Of a DNA stretch of 64,000 nucleotides, positions 15,997 through 24,046 are shown one piece after another. The notes beneath the pieces are model-generated. The model was given only the letters and a program-made list of their open reading frames with translations, had not been told where the DNA came from and made no database searches. The DNA is from Calditrichota bacterium (GTDB taxonomy: Bacteria; Electryoneota; RPQS01), in the NCBI GenBank assembly GCA_020637395.1, contig JACJWA010000001.1, positions 1,302,001 to 1,366,000 on the forward strand. Reading direction: 5' to 3'. Numbering within the stretch: the stretch's first letter is position 1; each line of letters opens with the position of its first letter. A program made the translations under genes and the position numbers.

Positions 15997-17784
15997 CTAA
16001 GGGGTGTGCTCCACGTCACAGTAGGTCTGCACAAACTCCATGCGATTCAGATAGCTCTGAACGTATTCCACAATCACCCGGGGATCTTGCGGATAGGCAA
16101 GGCTCTTTCCAAATCCCGTCAGCACCTGTATCTCCATGGCAAGCTTCTTGAGAAGAGCTTCGAAGAAGTCCTTTTGTTTGGGATAGTATGCCACGTCGTA
16201 GTCGTCGCTTGAAAGTTCCGCCAAACTCGCGGCCACACCTATCGCGTCTTCCACACCTCCCAATGAGTCCACAAGCTGGCGAGCCAAAGCTTGACGTCCG
16301 GTCCAGATCCTGCCCTCCGCAATGGTGTCCAGCGCCGCAGACGTGACGCCCCGCCCTTCCATTACATCCGTTCGGAATTCCAGATATGCCGAGTCCATAA
16401 TATCACGTATCACCCTTTCCTGCTCAGAGGTCAGGGTCTTGTCCAAGCGGAAAAAGTTTGCCCAACGTCCATACGATATCGTTTCTTCACGCGCACCGAT
16501 CTTCTCATAAAGCTCCTCTGCCGTCGGAAACGCGGTGACGACGCCAATCGAACCCGTCAACGTGCTGGGTTCCGCCAAGATTTTGTCCGCCGCCGCTGAT
16601 ATGTAGTAGCCGCCCGACGCCGCAATGCGCCCCATGGAAACTACCACCGGCTTCTTGGACTTCACGCGCTTCACCGACTCAAGTATCTGTTTGGATGCCA
16701 ATGCGGATCCGCCGGGAGAATTCACGCGAAGCACTACGGCCTTCACGTCTTCATCTTCCGCGAGCTGGTCCAGCTCCTTGGTGAGTTTCGCCGCTGTGAT
16801 TCCTTCGCTATTGAATCCATCCCCGCCACCAAACCCGATTTCACCCTCCGCATACACCACCGCAACTTCCTTCTCCTTGGCCGAAATATCTTCTATCCGT
16901 GTCGCTCGAAGGTAAGCGTGCGGACCGATCTCCGGAAACTCCTTCGCATCCCCTTGAAGGCGGCGGCGCATGACCGGCCAATCCTCCAGCCCGTCCACAT
17001 ACCCACGCTCCAAGCAGGATTCACCACTCACAATCAGTTGGTCCCCTTCCAACAGTTCCTTTTGCAGTGCTTCGAGCGTAAGATGCGTTCTCGATTCCGC
17101 CGCTTCTCGCACATATTGCTCAAAGACATCTGAGAAGATCGTTTCAAGGTTCAGTCTGACCTCCGCGGACATACTGTCCCGCGAAAACTCTTCGAGAGCG
17201 CCTTTGTATTGGCCCGCATGCAATACGTGAAAGCGGATGCCAAGTTTCTCAAAAGTTCGTCTAAGGTACGTCGAAGAATATGCAATTCCGCCGAAGTTGA
17301 TTCCGCCCATTCGACCGGGCATCATCAGAATGCTGTCGGCGATGCTCGCCAGATAATAATCCCTGTCCGAGGCAATGTCGAGGTGCGCATAGATCGGCTT
17401 ATCAGATTCCTTCTTGAAGCGGAGGATTGCCTCGCGAAGCTCATGCAGAGTCGCAAAGCCGCCGGTACCCTGGGGCCGAAGGATCACACCAATGATCTTG
17501 TCGTCTTCGGCGGCGCGATCCAGGGCACGGAGCATTTCATTGAGCGATGCCCCTCTGTCTTCCGCCCAGAAGGCAATGTCCGGTTCCGCGTGGTAATCTG
17601 AGGCAACACCTTGCGGCTCAATCATCAGCCAGGTCTTTTCTTCAAGTTTCACCCCTGACGAAAACCCGGACGAGACCGCCCCGCTCATGACCCGCGAGAC
17701 GCCCCAGGCAACCATCAACACCGACAGGACAAACCCGCCGACGAGAATTCCAAGTATCCAGCAGCACGCTTTGTTTGATGACAT
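15997..17784 (-). CDS. sppA: Signal peptide peptidase SppA, long (67K-type)
   Basis: 595 aa from the ATG at 17784, which has GGAG 6 nt upstream; an in-frame ATG at 17796 is the alternative. An N-terminal membrane anchor (CCWILGILVGGFVLSVLMVAWGV, in part) is followed by the duplicated ClpP-like domains of long SppA. The catalytic dyad is visible: Lys in AGQYKGALEEF (residue 194) and Ser in IAASGGYYIS (residue 390), the same half-and-half arrangement as E. coli SppA. It degrades signal peptides left in the membrane after secretion, fitting the many exported proteins encoded nearby. The gene is single and converges on the secreted protein gene. Confidence 0.93.
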   Translation of the reverse strand: MSSNKACCWILGILVGGFVLSVLMVAWGVSRVMSGAVSSGFSSGVKLEEKTWLMIEPQGVASDYHAEPDIAFWAEDRGASLNEMLRALDRAAEDDKIIGVILRPQGTGGFATLHELREAILRFKKESDKPIYAHLDIASDRDYYLASIADSILMMPGRMGGINFGGIAYSSTYLRRTFEKLGIRFHVLHAGQYKGALEEFSRDSMSAEVRLNLETIFSDVFEQYVREAAESRTHLTLEALQKELLEGDQLIVSGESCLERGYVDGLEDWPVMRRRLQGDAKEFPEIGPHAYLRATRIEDISAKEKEVAVVYAEGEIGFGGGDGFNSEGITAAKLTKELDQLAEDEDVKAVVLRVNSPGGSALASKQILESVKRVKSKKPVVVSMGRIAASGGYYISAAADKILAEPSTLTGSIGVVTAFPTAEELYEKIGAREETISYGRWANFFRLDKTLTSEQERVIRDIMDSAYLEFRTDVMEGRGVTSAALDTIAEGRIWTGRQALARQLVDSLGGVEDAIGVAASLAELSSDDYDVAYYPKQKDFFEALLKKLAMEIQVLTGFGKSLAYPQDPRVIVEYVQSYLNRMEFVQTYCDVEHTP

Positions 17785-17943
17785 TCTGCTCTCCATTCAC
17801 TCTTGATTGGCAAAAAGACTTGTTTTCGCCGCCAAACTTCTTAATTTACAAAATCTCGTGGTCAATATGATTCCCTTGGCCGGAATCTGTTAAGGCACGA
17901 GCTTTGCCGGTTTTTGTCTCCTAAACACTTCCGGAGCAATGAA

Positions 17944-19476
17944 TTGAACCTCGATCGTGCGATCATGGCCGTCTTGTTTAGTGGGCTCGCTGTCCTCTAC
18001 GCTGCCGTGATTCTTACTTTTTTGGAAGGAACCGACCCGTCGGCCAATATCTTCTATCTGGCCGCGCTCGGAGTACCCTTTGCGATCGGGTTCTTTGCTG
18101 CACCGAGAGTGTCCCTCTATGTCTTGGGAGCATTTGTTTACAGCATTGACTGGCTGGCAGAGTACTGGGGTGCGATTCCCAGGGAGGCCACCTGGCTGAT
18201 TGATATTCTGCTCCTGCTCTTCGCCGCGCGGTATGGTCTGACTTTCTACACGGCCAAGCACAAATTCTTTACGGTCGAAAAGCTCATACTTGTTGCTCTG
18301 GTCATTGCGCTAATGTCCGCCCTGATTAACGGACTGGGAGCAAGCACCACTTTTATCGGCCTGCGCGTCGGCTTTCGCTATCTCTTCCTGTTCATGGCGG
18401 CGGCGGGGCTGCATCCTGAGCCTGAGGCCATTCGCCGATTCATCAAGTACTTGTTTGTAGTCGGGCTGGTTCAAACCCCTATTATCCTTTGGCAGTGGAA
18501 GTTCACCAACTGGATATCCCCTGACGATCTTTCCGGTTCGTTCGGACGCAATCAAACCCCTGCTATCGCCCTGTTTACCCTCGTCCTATTTGCGTATATG
18601 GTTGCCAACATGCTGGAAGATCGCAAGACTCGCCCGCTGTTCATCTGGACGATGTTTTTCATGATGCCGGTTATCATTCTTGGCGAAGTGAAGTTCTTCT
18701 TTCTTATTCTTCCACTTTTCGTTGTCTTTTTATCTCGGCACGATGTCTTTAAGTCTCCCGGCACGGCAATTCTGCTTGGCGTTGTCGGGGTCGTCATGGT
18801 AGTAATTACTGACTACGTGATTGTCCAAACCGGGTTTTGGCGCGAAGGACGTAATCCGTTAACTTATGTAACCAAACTTCCTGAGATTTTCCAGCAGGAG
18901 CTTGAACCCTCAAAAGAAGGACGAGCTGAACGCGCATTTCGCTTTGTCAGTGCGATCCGACTTGCTGCGGAATCGCCCAAGACTGCGCTGGTCGGTAATG
19001 GCCCGGGGTCCATCACGTTGTCGTACGTGTCAGCCAATGCGACGCGTAAGTCTGAGTACTTTGCCGGGTTCGGCTTGACATCAAGTGCCCCTACGATTCC
19101 TTGGATGCTGATTGAGTACGGCTATGGAGGCGTATTCCTCTTCTTTTGCGTCCTCTGGTTCATTTTCCGCAGAGGCAAGCACCTGAGGTTGTCCGAAAAT
19201 CGGGACGATCGAGTTCTTGGCAGAATGCTCGAGGGAATGGTCTTTCTTTATGTAGCTTGGCTATTCTACATGAATACCTGGCAAAGTGACCAAATGAACT
19301 TCATCTTCTGGCCGTTAGCCGGTATGCTCGTGCGGCGCAGCTATGACGTGGCCGTGGATTACGCATACGTCGGTGCACTGGCGCGTGCCAGGGCAGTGCG
19401 TGGTCCTAAATTGTGGAGTCCAGGCCGGTCTGAAGAGTCTGCCGAGACTGCTGAAACGACGATTAAGAGAGTTTGA
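17944..19476 (+). CDS. Polytopic membrane protein, O-antigen ligase/polymerase-like
   Basis: 510 aa with about 11 hydrophobic segments spread along the chain and one longer soluble loop (about 300-370, with a basic cluster and PKTALVGNGPGS). The NGPGS loop followed by a membrane pair resembles the Wzy/WaaL O-antigen ligase superfamily, whose large periplasmic loop acts on undecaprenyl-linked sugars. The start is uncertain: no ATG is well placed. I chose the TTG at 17944 because GGAG lies 7 nt upstream; an upstream TTG at 17914 and an ATG at 17965 are alternatives. The tail after the last helix (about 460-510) is charged. Polysaccharide work is inferred from topology only. Confidence 0.6.
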   Translation: MNLDRAIMAVLFSGLAVLYAAVILTFLEGTDPSANIFYLAALGVPFAIGFFAAPRVSLYVLGAFVYSIDWLAEYWGAIPREATWLIDILLLLFAARYGLTFYTAKHKFFTVEKLILVALVIALMSALINGLGASTTFIGLRVGFRYLFLFMAAAGLHPEPEAIRRFIKYLFVVGLVQTPIILWQWKFTNWISPDDLSGSFGRNQTPAIALFTLVLFAYMVANMLEDRKTRPLFIWTMFFMMPVIILGEVKFFFLILPLFVVFLSRHDVFKSPGTAILLGVVGVVMVVITDYVIVQTGFWREGRNPLTYVTKLPEIFQQELEPSKEGRAERAFRFVSAIRLAAESPKTALVGNGPGSITLSYVSANATRKSEYFAGFGLTSSAPTIPWMLIEYGYGGVFLFFCVLWFIFRRGKHLRLSENRDDRVLGRMLEGMVFLYVAWLFYMNTWQSDQMNFIFWPLAGMLVRRSYDVAVDYAYVGALARARAVRGPKLWSPGRSEESAETAETTIKRV

Positions 19477-19529
19477 GGCATCTCCTCTATCATATCTGAG
19501 TTGCCAAACGAGATTTTGTTCAAAATAGC

Positions 19530-19558
19530 AAGCCCCCGTCAATTTGACGGGGGCTTTT
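19530..19558. terminator. Bidirectional terminator
   Basis: Stem AAGCCCCCGTCA/TGACGGGGGCTT with a tight loop and TTTT on the plus strand. It ends the membrane protein gene (plus) and the tRNA-His/Glu transcript (minus). Confidence 0.85.
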
Positions 19559-19560
19559 AG

Positions 19561-19632
19561 TGACCCCAGGGAGGATCGAACTCCCATTGCGAGAATGAAA
19601 ATCTCGAGTCCTAACCATTAGACGATGGGGCC
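19561..19632 (-). tRNA. tRNA-Glu (UUC)
   Basis: 72 nt. Acceptor GGCCCCA pairs with TGGGGTC, discriminator A. The anticodon loop is TTTTCAT in a CGAGA/TCTCG stem, giving anticodon UUC; the T-loop is TTCGATC. CCA is not encoded. Confidence 0.95.
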
Positions 19633-19666
19633 ACGGCGAAAATACAGGGTATCTCTTGCTACTTAG

Positions 19667-19741
19667 GGTGGCTGAGGGGATTCGAACCCCCGACCCTTGG
19701 AACCACAATCCAATGCTCTAACCAACTGAGCTACAGCCACC
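19667..19741 (-). tRNA. tRNA-His (GUG)
   Basis: 75 nt including the extra 5' G(-1) at 19741, which faces C73 as in other bacterial tRNA-His. Anticodon loop TTGTGGT in a TTGGA/TCCAA stem gives GUG. It lies upstream of tRNA-Glu in the same orientation with a 34-bp gap, so they are probably co-transcribed. Confidence 0.95.
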
Positions 19742-19786
19742 ATAGCGGCTGAAGGTCAGAACGGCCCTCATGCCGTAAGAACACAA

Positions 19787-19815
19787 ATTTTATGCATTGA
19801 AAAAGAAAAAGTCAA
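19787..19815 (-). promoter_or_regulatory. Promoter of the tRNA-His/tRNA-Glu transcript
   Basis: TTGACT, 17-bp spacer, TAAAAT on the minus strand, about 45 nt before tRNA-His. Its -35 lies inside the terminator hairpin of the upstream kinase gene. Confidence 0.7.
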
Positions 19816-19843
19816 GATGCACGCTTCCAGCACTTGACTTTTT
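19806..19843 (-). terminator. Terminator of the hybrid kinase gene
   Basis: Perfect 11-bp inverted repeat AAAAAGTCAAG/CTTGACTTTTT around a 16-nt loop with an inner TGC/GCA pair. The T-run makes it terminator-like on both strands. It lies about 57 nt after the kinase stop and overlaps the tRNA promoter. Confidence 0.65.
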
Positions 19844-19899
19844 AACTTATTGAAATCAATCTCTTTAAAATATTGGAGCTACGTTACTGCTCTCCAAAC

Positions 19900-22800
19900 T
19901 CATGATTTCGCGTGGTCTAACACCTCCCGAACAGCCGCCAGAAGCTCCGAAGGACGGTAAGGCTTCTGTATGAATGCAACAGATCCGAGATTGATGTTCC
20001 GGTAATGACTCTCCGATTCCGGCAGACCGCTTGACAGGATTACCGGAATGTCCGGCTTCTCAGACAGCATCAGCGCAACGACTTCCTCACCATTCATTCT
20101 CGGCAGCCTGAGATCCATGATCACCATGTCAATTTGATCCCGCCTTTGCCGGAAAGCATCCACAGCTTCCTGACCGTCGTCCGCGGTGATCACCGTGTAG
20201 CCAAACTGCTCCAGAACTTCTCGTCCCAATTCCAAAATCACCGGCTCATCGTCCACCATCAGAATCGTCTCTTGCCCGCCAAGCGATACATTGTGCGCCA
20301 CAGGCTTCTTGCCTTCGTCTTCGTAACGGCTTTCCATTGACCTCGGCAAAAATACCGTGAAGACGGTCCCTTCGCCCGGGGCGGATTGTACGTCAACCTC
20401 GCCGCCAAGCGAGCCAACGATCTCCGCCACAATCGAAAGCCCGAGGCCCGTGCCGCGCTGCACGGGTTTGGTCGTGAAGAACGCGTCAAAGATCCGTGCC
20501 CGAATCTGCGGCGTCATCCCGCTGCCATTGTCCGTCACACTAATAGCAAGGCACTCCGTAAGAGTCCCAAGTCCATCCGATGAGCGCAGGCGCCTGTTAA
20601 CATTGCCTGTTGCAAGTACGATTTCGTACAACTCGCCGCTGTCCGCCAACCCTTCACGCTTCTCAAGTATCGCGTCCGCAGCGTTCACCCCAAGATTCAT
20701 CAAAACCTGTTCAAGCTGATTGGGTTCGGCAATAACGTCCCAAGCATCCCGAGCCAATTCCGTGCGGACATTGATTCTGCGGTCCACCGTACGAGAAAGC
20801 ATCCTGCTGACGGACTCGCAAATCGCGTTTGGATCTATGCTCCGCTGTTCGCCGGCAGACTTTCGTCCGTAGTTCAGCAACTGTTTCGCGAGGACCGACG
20901 CGCGCTCTGCGGCTCGGGCGGCATCCCTGATACAGTCTCCTTCCTGCTGAGTGTTCTCGTTTAGATTCTCAAGCAACTCTAAATTGCCGATAATCCCGGT
21001 AAGCAAGTTGTTGAAGTCGTGCGCTATTCCGCTGGCAAGCCTTCCGACGGACTCGAGCCGCTGAGCGTGACGGAGCTTCTCCTGAAGCTCTCGGACTTCC
21101 GTCTGATCCTCAATTTGAATCAACAACTGATCATCCGAAATCCGAATCACCTTCCAGAGCCACGCTCGTGACGAACGATGACTCTCGATCAGGCTCGTCG
21201 TACCGACGCTACGGTCCGAAATGACTTGGGCCCAAACTTCGTCCCCAGCCAACTCCGGCAACGGCACTCCCGACTCTCGCTGAAGTGCACTATGCGCACC
21301 CCCGGATTGCCAGTGGACGCGCCCGCGCAGATCCGTGATCCACGCAATTCCGGTTAAATGCTTCACCCACTGCGCCGTGCTGCTTGGCATGTCTAACTCA
21401 GAGGACTCGGACGCCGCCAGCGAAGTCATATCCACGCCGTACAAGTGAATCCGATTGTTCGACGTGAGGTAGTAGGTCCAATGTATGTTTCGGCCCGCGA
21501 TCTTCACTTTGCGAACCAGCCGCGGTTCGGACTCCGAATTCAGCGCCCGCAGCGTCTCGACGTGATTCGTCGGCAAGACTGATTCAATGGAGCCCACGCC
21601 TACCTTGGCTGCCAACTGCGATGCCGCCGCATTCATGTAGTCCACCCTGCCATCCATACTGCAAGATAACACCGGGAATGGGTTTTCCGTTGGAAGCTGG
21701 AGCAAGAGGCTATGCTCCTGCTCCCAAAGCTTGGTATCCGTGACATCCAGCGCGTACCCGATAACATGATCAATCTCGCCGTTTGAGTCCTCAACCGGGC
21801 TCATCACACGTAGGTAATATCGTTCCCGATCACTTGCATCGCGCAGCGACTCTTCAAACCTCACCAGTTGCCGGTCAGTGATCGCTTGGGTCAGCGCATT
21901 CATACGCTGCATGCCAATTGAGTCGTGCCAGCCATTTCGACTGCAAAACTCGCCATCGTTCCGGCCAATCAACCATTCTGACAGCCAGGGATCGCCAATG
22001 GTCGAATGATTCGTGTAGCGGTAGTTTCCGCTCCGGTCATAAACGCAGACCTGCGCCGGAAGATTGTCCAACAGACTTTCGAAGAAGTGCTTCAAGTCTG
22101 CCATATCTTCTTCCGCTCTGTAGCGGTCAATTGCCTGCGCAAGGTAGTTTGCCACGACCTGCAAAGGCATCACAAACTGCGACATGTTCGGAAGGACGCG
22201 CATGTCCCCAAGCCATATCACGCCGATCGTCTGATCACGCACTCTGAGCGGGACGCATGCCACACTCTGAAGTCCGATCCGTCTCAAGTCAGCATGCGCA
22301 TAGTCCGCGCGCCGTCCAACTTGCAAGTCAATAATCGCTTCGCCAGAGCGAAGCACTGTTCCAGAGAACGTCATGGACAAGGGAGCACGAAATCCCACCG
22401 GGAGCCCCGTCCCGTCTTCTCCCACGACCACCATTTCATCTGACGCGCCGTCGTATATCTCGATGGCCGACGCACTCACGCCGAATCGGGACACCATAAT
22501 CTTGGGCAACTGTGAATATACCAATTCTGGCGTGCGCGATGACAAAAACAGTTGTGACGCGATCGCCGCTGTTTCCTTGTCGCGGGCGGCGCGTTTGCGC
22601 TCCGACACGTCGCGAACAATCGCCATGATCTTCGGCTGCCCACCTATGTCAATTGAGGCAAGCGACACTTCGCAGCTCAACTCAGTTCCATCCTTGCTCA
22701 GATGGACCCACTCGAAGTTCTGCGGTGCGCCTTTTCTTGCGCGCTCGATGTATTCGGCCGCAAGCTTGTCCGAACGACCTCCGCCCGGTTGATACTTGGG

Positions 22801-23739
22801 CGAAAACTCCACGGGAGAATGATTGATCACATCCTCCCGCTCGCAGTTGAACATCTTCAAAGTTGCTTCGTTGCACTCTCTGAACAGATCGTCCATGAGA
22901 ATGAAACTGTCTGCTGAGCGGTTGAACAATGTGCGGTAGAGCTCTTCGCTCGCGCGAAGTTTTGCCTCGATCTCCTCCTGTTTGTTCAACAGGCGTACGG
23001 TTTCAATCTTTCGCGCCGCGAGATCCGCAAAAATCTCAAGATACTGAATCACCTCTGCGGTCGGACGCTTGCCGTTTACCGGGTCATCACAGTTGACCGA
23101 GCCAATGACCTGCCCAGTACTTGAATAGAGAGGAACATAGACAAGATCGAGCGGATTCCAGTCATCGCCTGGCATGACCTCGCGGCGGCCTGGAACAACG
23201 TACTTGCTGTTGATCACTTCATGAAGCCGCTCTGCCGGGACAAAATAGGATCTGCTGATCTTGAATTCGTCGTATTCCTGCGAATACATCTTGGCCCGTT
23301 CCGACGGCGGTCGCGGATTCTTTTCCAACTCAAGGCGGTCGTCGTCGCAGACGCCATAGAATGCTGCTTCGGCAATCTCAAAATTGTTGAACAGGTACAC
23401 AACCGCCGATGCCCAGCCCGCTGACCCCACAGCATTCGCGACGTTCTGCAGAATCTGCTGAGTCGTACGAGCCTCCTCGATGGCAACTCCCGCCTGAAGC
23501 AGCCGAGCAAGTTTGTCCCGACTCTCCTCAAGCTGTTGTGCGTACTCATCCAATACGTTGAGCGAATCAAACCGCTCCTGCTCCTCCGAGAGCCGCTGAA
23601 CTTCCAGGTCTTCGAGCTCCGCAAGCCGATTCTGGAGCGCTTCCAGTTCTGCCCGAAGGGCGGATTCGCTCGTTGGCACCGTGTTCCCTGCGGAGTCCTG
23701 CGATGGTTTGAAAGCGTCTTGTCCCGTCTGCTCGTTCAC
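19900..23739 (-). CDS. Hybrid sensor histidine kinase (coiled coil, GAF, PAS, GAF, PAS, PAS, HisKA, HATPase, REC)
   Basis: 1279 aa, no transmembrane segment, so cytoplasmic. The GTG start at 23739 has AAGGA 5 nt upstream. A coiled coil (about 25-82) is followed by a GAF domain (82-245), PAS (about 262-385, ending VRDVSERKRAARD), a second GAF (390-550), PAS (565-690) and further PAS-like sequence (700-880). The HisKA H-box is GIAHDFNNLLTG with His907; the HATPase has the N-box NLGVNAADAI and the G-boxes DNGSGM and GTGLGLSIV. A C-terminal receiver holds phosphoacceptor Asp1209 in VIMDLRLPRMNG. HDFNNLL-type kinases usually lack an adjacent cognate regulator, as here. It is transcribed divergently from the C25-like gene at 24047 across 307 bp, a possible regulatory link, unproven. 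Confidence 0.92.
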   Translation of the reverse strand: MNEQTGQDAFKPSQDSAGNTVPTSESALRAELEALQNRLAELEDLEVQRLSEEQERFDSLNVLDEYAQQLEESRDKLARLLQAGVAIEEARTTQQILQNVANAVGSAGWASAVVYLFNNFEIAEAAFYGVCDDDRLELEKNPRPPSERAKMYSQEYDEFKISRSYFVPAERLHEVINSKYVVPGRREVMPGDDWNPLDLVYVPLYSSTGQVIGSVNCDDPVNGKRPTAEVIQYLEIFADLAARKIETVRLLNKQEEIEAKLRASEELYRTLFNRSADSFILMDDLFRECNEATLKMFNCEREDVINHSPVEFSPKYQPGGGRSDKLAAEYIERARKGAPQNFEWVHLSKDGTELSCEVSLASIDIGGQPKIMAIVRDVSERKRAARDKETAAIASQLFLSSRTPELVYSQLPKIMVSRFGVSASAIEIYDGASDEMVVVGEDGTGLPVGFRAPLSMTFSGTVLRSGEAIIDLQVGRRADYAHADLRRIGLQSVACVPLRVRDQTIGVIWLGDMRVLPNMSQFVMPLQVVANYLAQAIDRYRAEEDMADLKHFFESLLDNLPAQVCVYDRSGNYRYTNHSTIGDPWLSEWLIGRNDGEFCSRNGWHDSIGMQRMNALTQAITDRQLVRFEESLRDASDRERYYLRVMSPVEDSNGEIDHVIGYALDVTDTKLWEQEHSLLLQLPTENPFPVLSCSMDGRVDYMNAAASQLAAKVGVGSIESVLPTNHVETLRALNSESEPRLVRKVKIAGRNIHWTYYLTSNNRIHLYGVDMTSLAASESSELDMPSSTAQWVKHLTGIAWITDLRGRVHWQSGGAHSALQRESGVPLPELAGDEVWAQVISDRSVGTTSLIESHRSSRAWLWKVIRISDDQLLIQIEDQTEVRELQEKLRHAQRLESVGRLASGIAHDFNNLLTGIIGNLELLENLNENTQQEGDCIRDAARAAERASVLAKQLLNYGRKSAGEQRSIDPNAICESVSRMLSRTVDRRINVRTELARDAWDVIAEPNQLEQVLMNLGVNAADAILEKREGLADSGELYEIVLATGNVNRRLRSSDGLGTLTECLAISVTDNGSGMTPQIRARIFDAFFTTKPVQRGTGLGLSIVAEIVGSLGGEVDVQSAPGEGTVFTVFLPRSMESRYEDEGKKPVAHNVSLGGQETILMVDDEPVILELGREVLEQFGYTVITADDGQEAVDAFRQRRDQIDMVIMDLRLPRMNGEEVVALMLSEKPDIPVILSSGLPESESHYRNINLGSVAFIQKPYRPSELLAAVREVLDHAKS

Positions 23740-23955
23740 GTCAGTCCTTGATTAAGCTTGTCTCGAGAGAGGCGAAGTGTGCGGATCGCCTGCACCAACT
23801 CCAAGCAGAGCAAATCTGGTACCGTTTGGGCAACTCAAAATCCCTGCGGAAGTGCCTTGTCTCATATGCTGCAATCATGCACTTCTGTACGGGTCAGAAT
23901 CATGTGCAGGGTCACTCTTCTTGCGAGAAAATCTGCGCAAAAAACTTCGCTGAAC

Positions 23956-23984
23956 TTGCGTTCAGGAACTGAATGGCCTATATT
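23956..23984 (+). promoter_or_regulatory. Promoter of the C25-like gene at 24047
   Basis: TTGCGT, 17-bp spacer, TATATT, giving a predicted start about 55 nt before the ATG. It lies in the 307-bp gap shared with the divergent kinase gene; nothing else of note was seen in that gap. Confidence 0.5.
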
Positions 23985-24046
23985 GTAAAGTTAACGTGTA
24001 AGGTTTGTTAAGTTCTGAATTTGAATATGCTTCAAGGAGACTGAAT

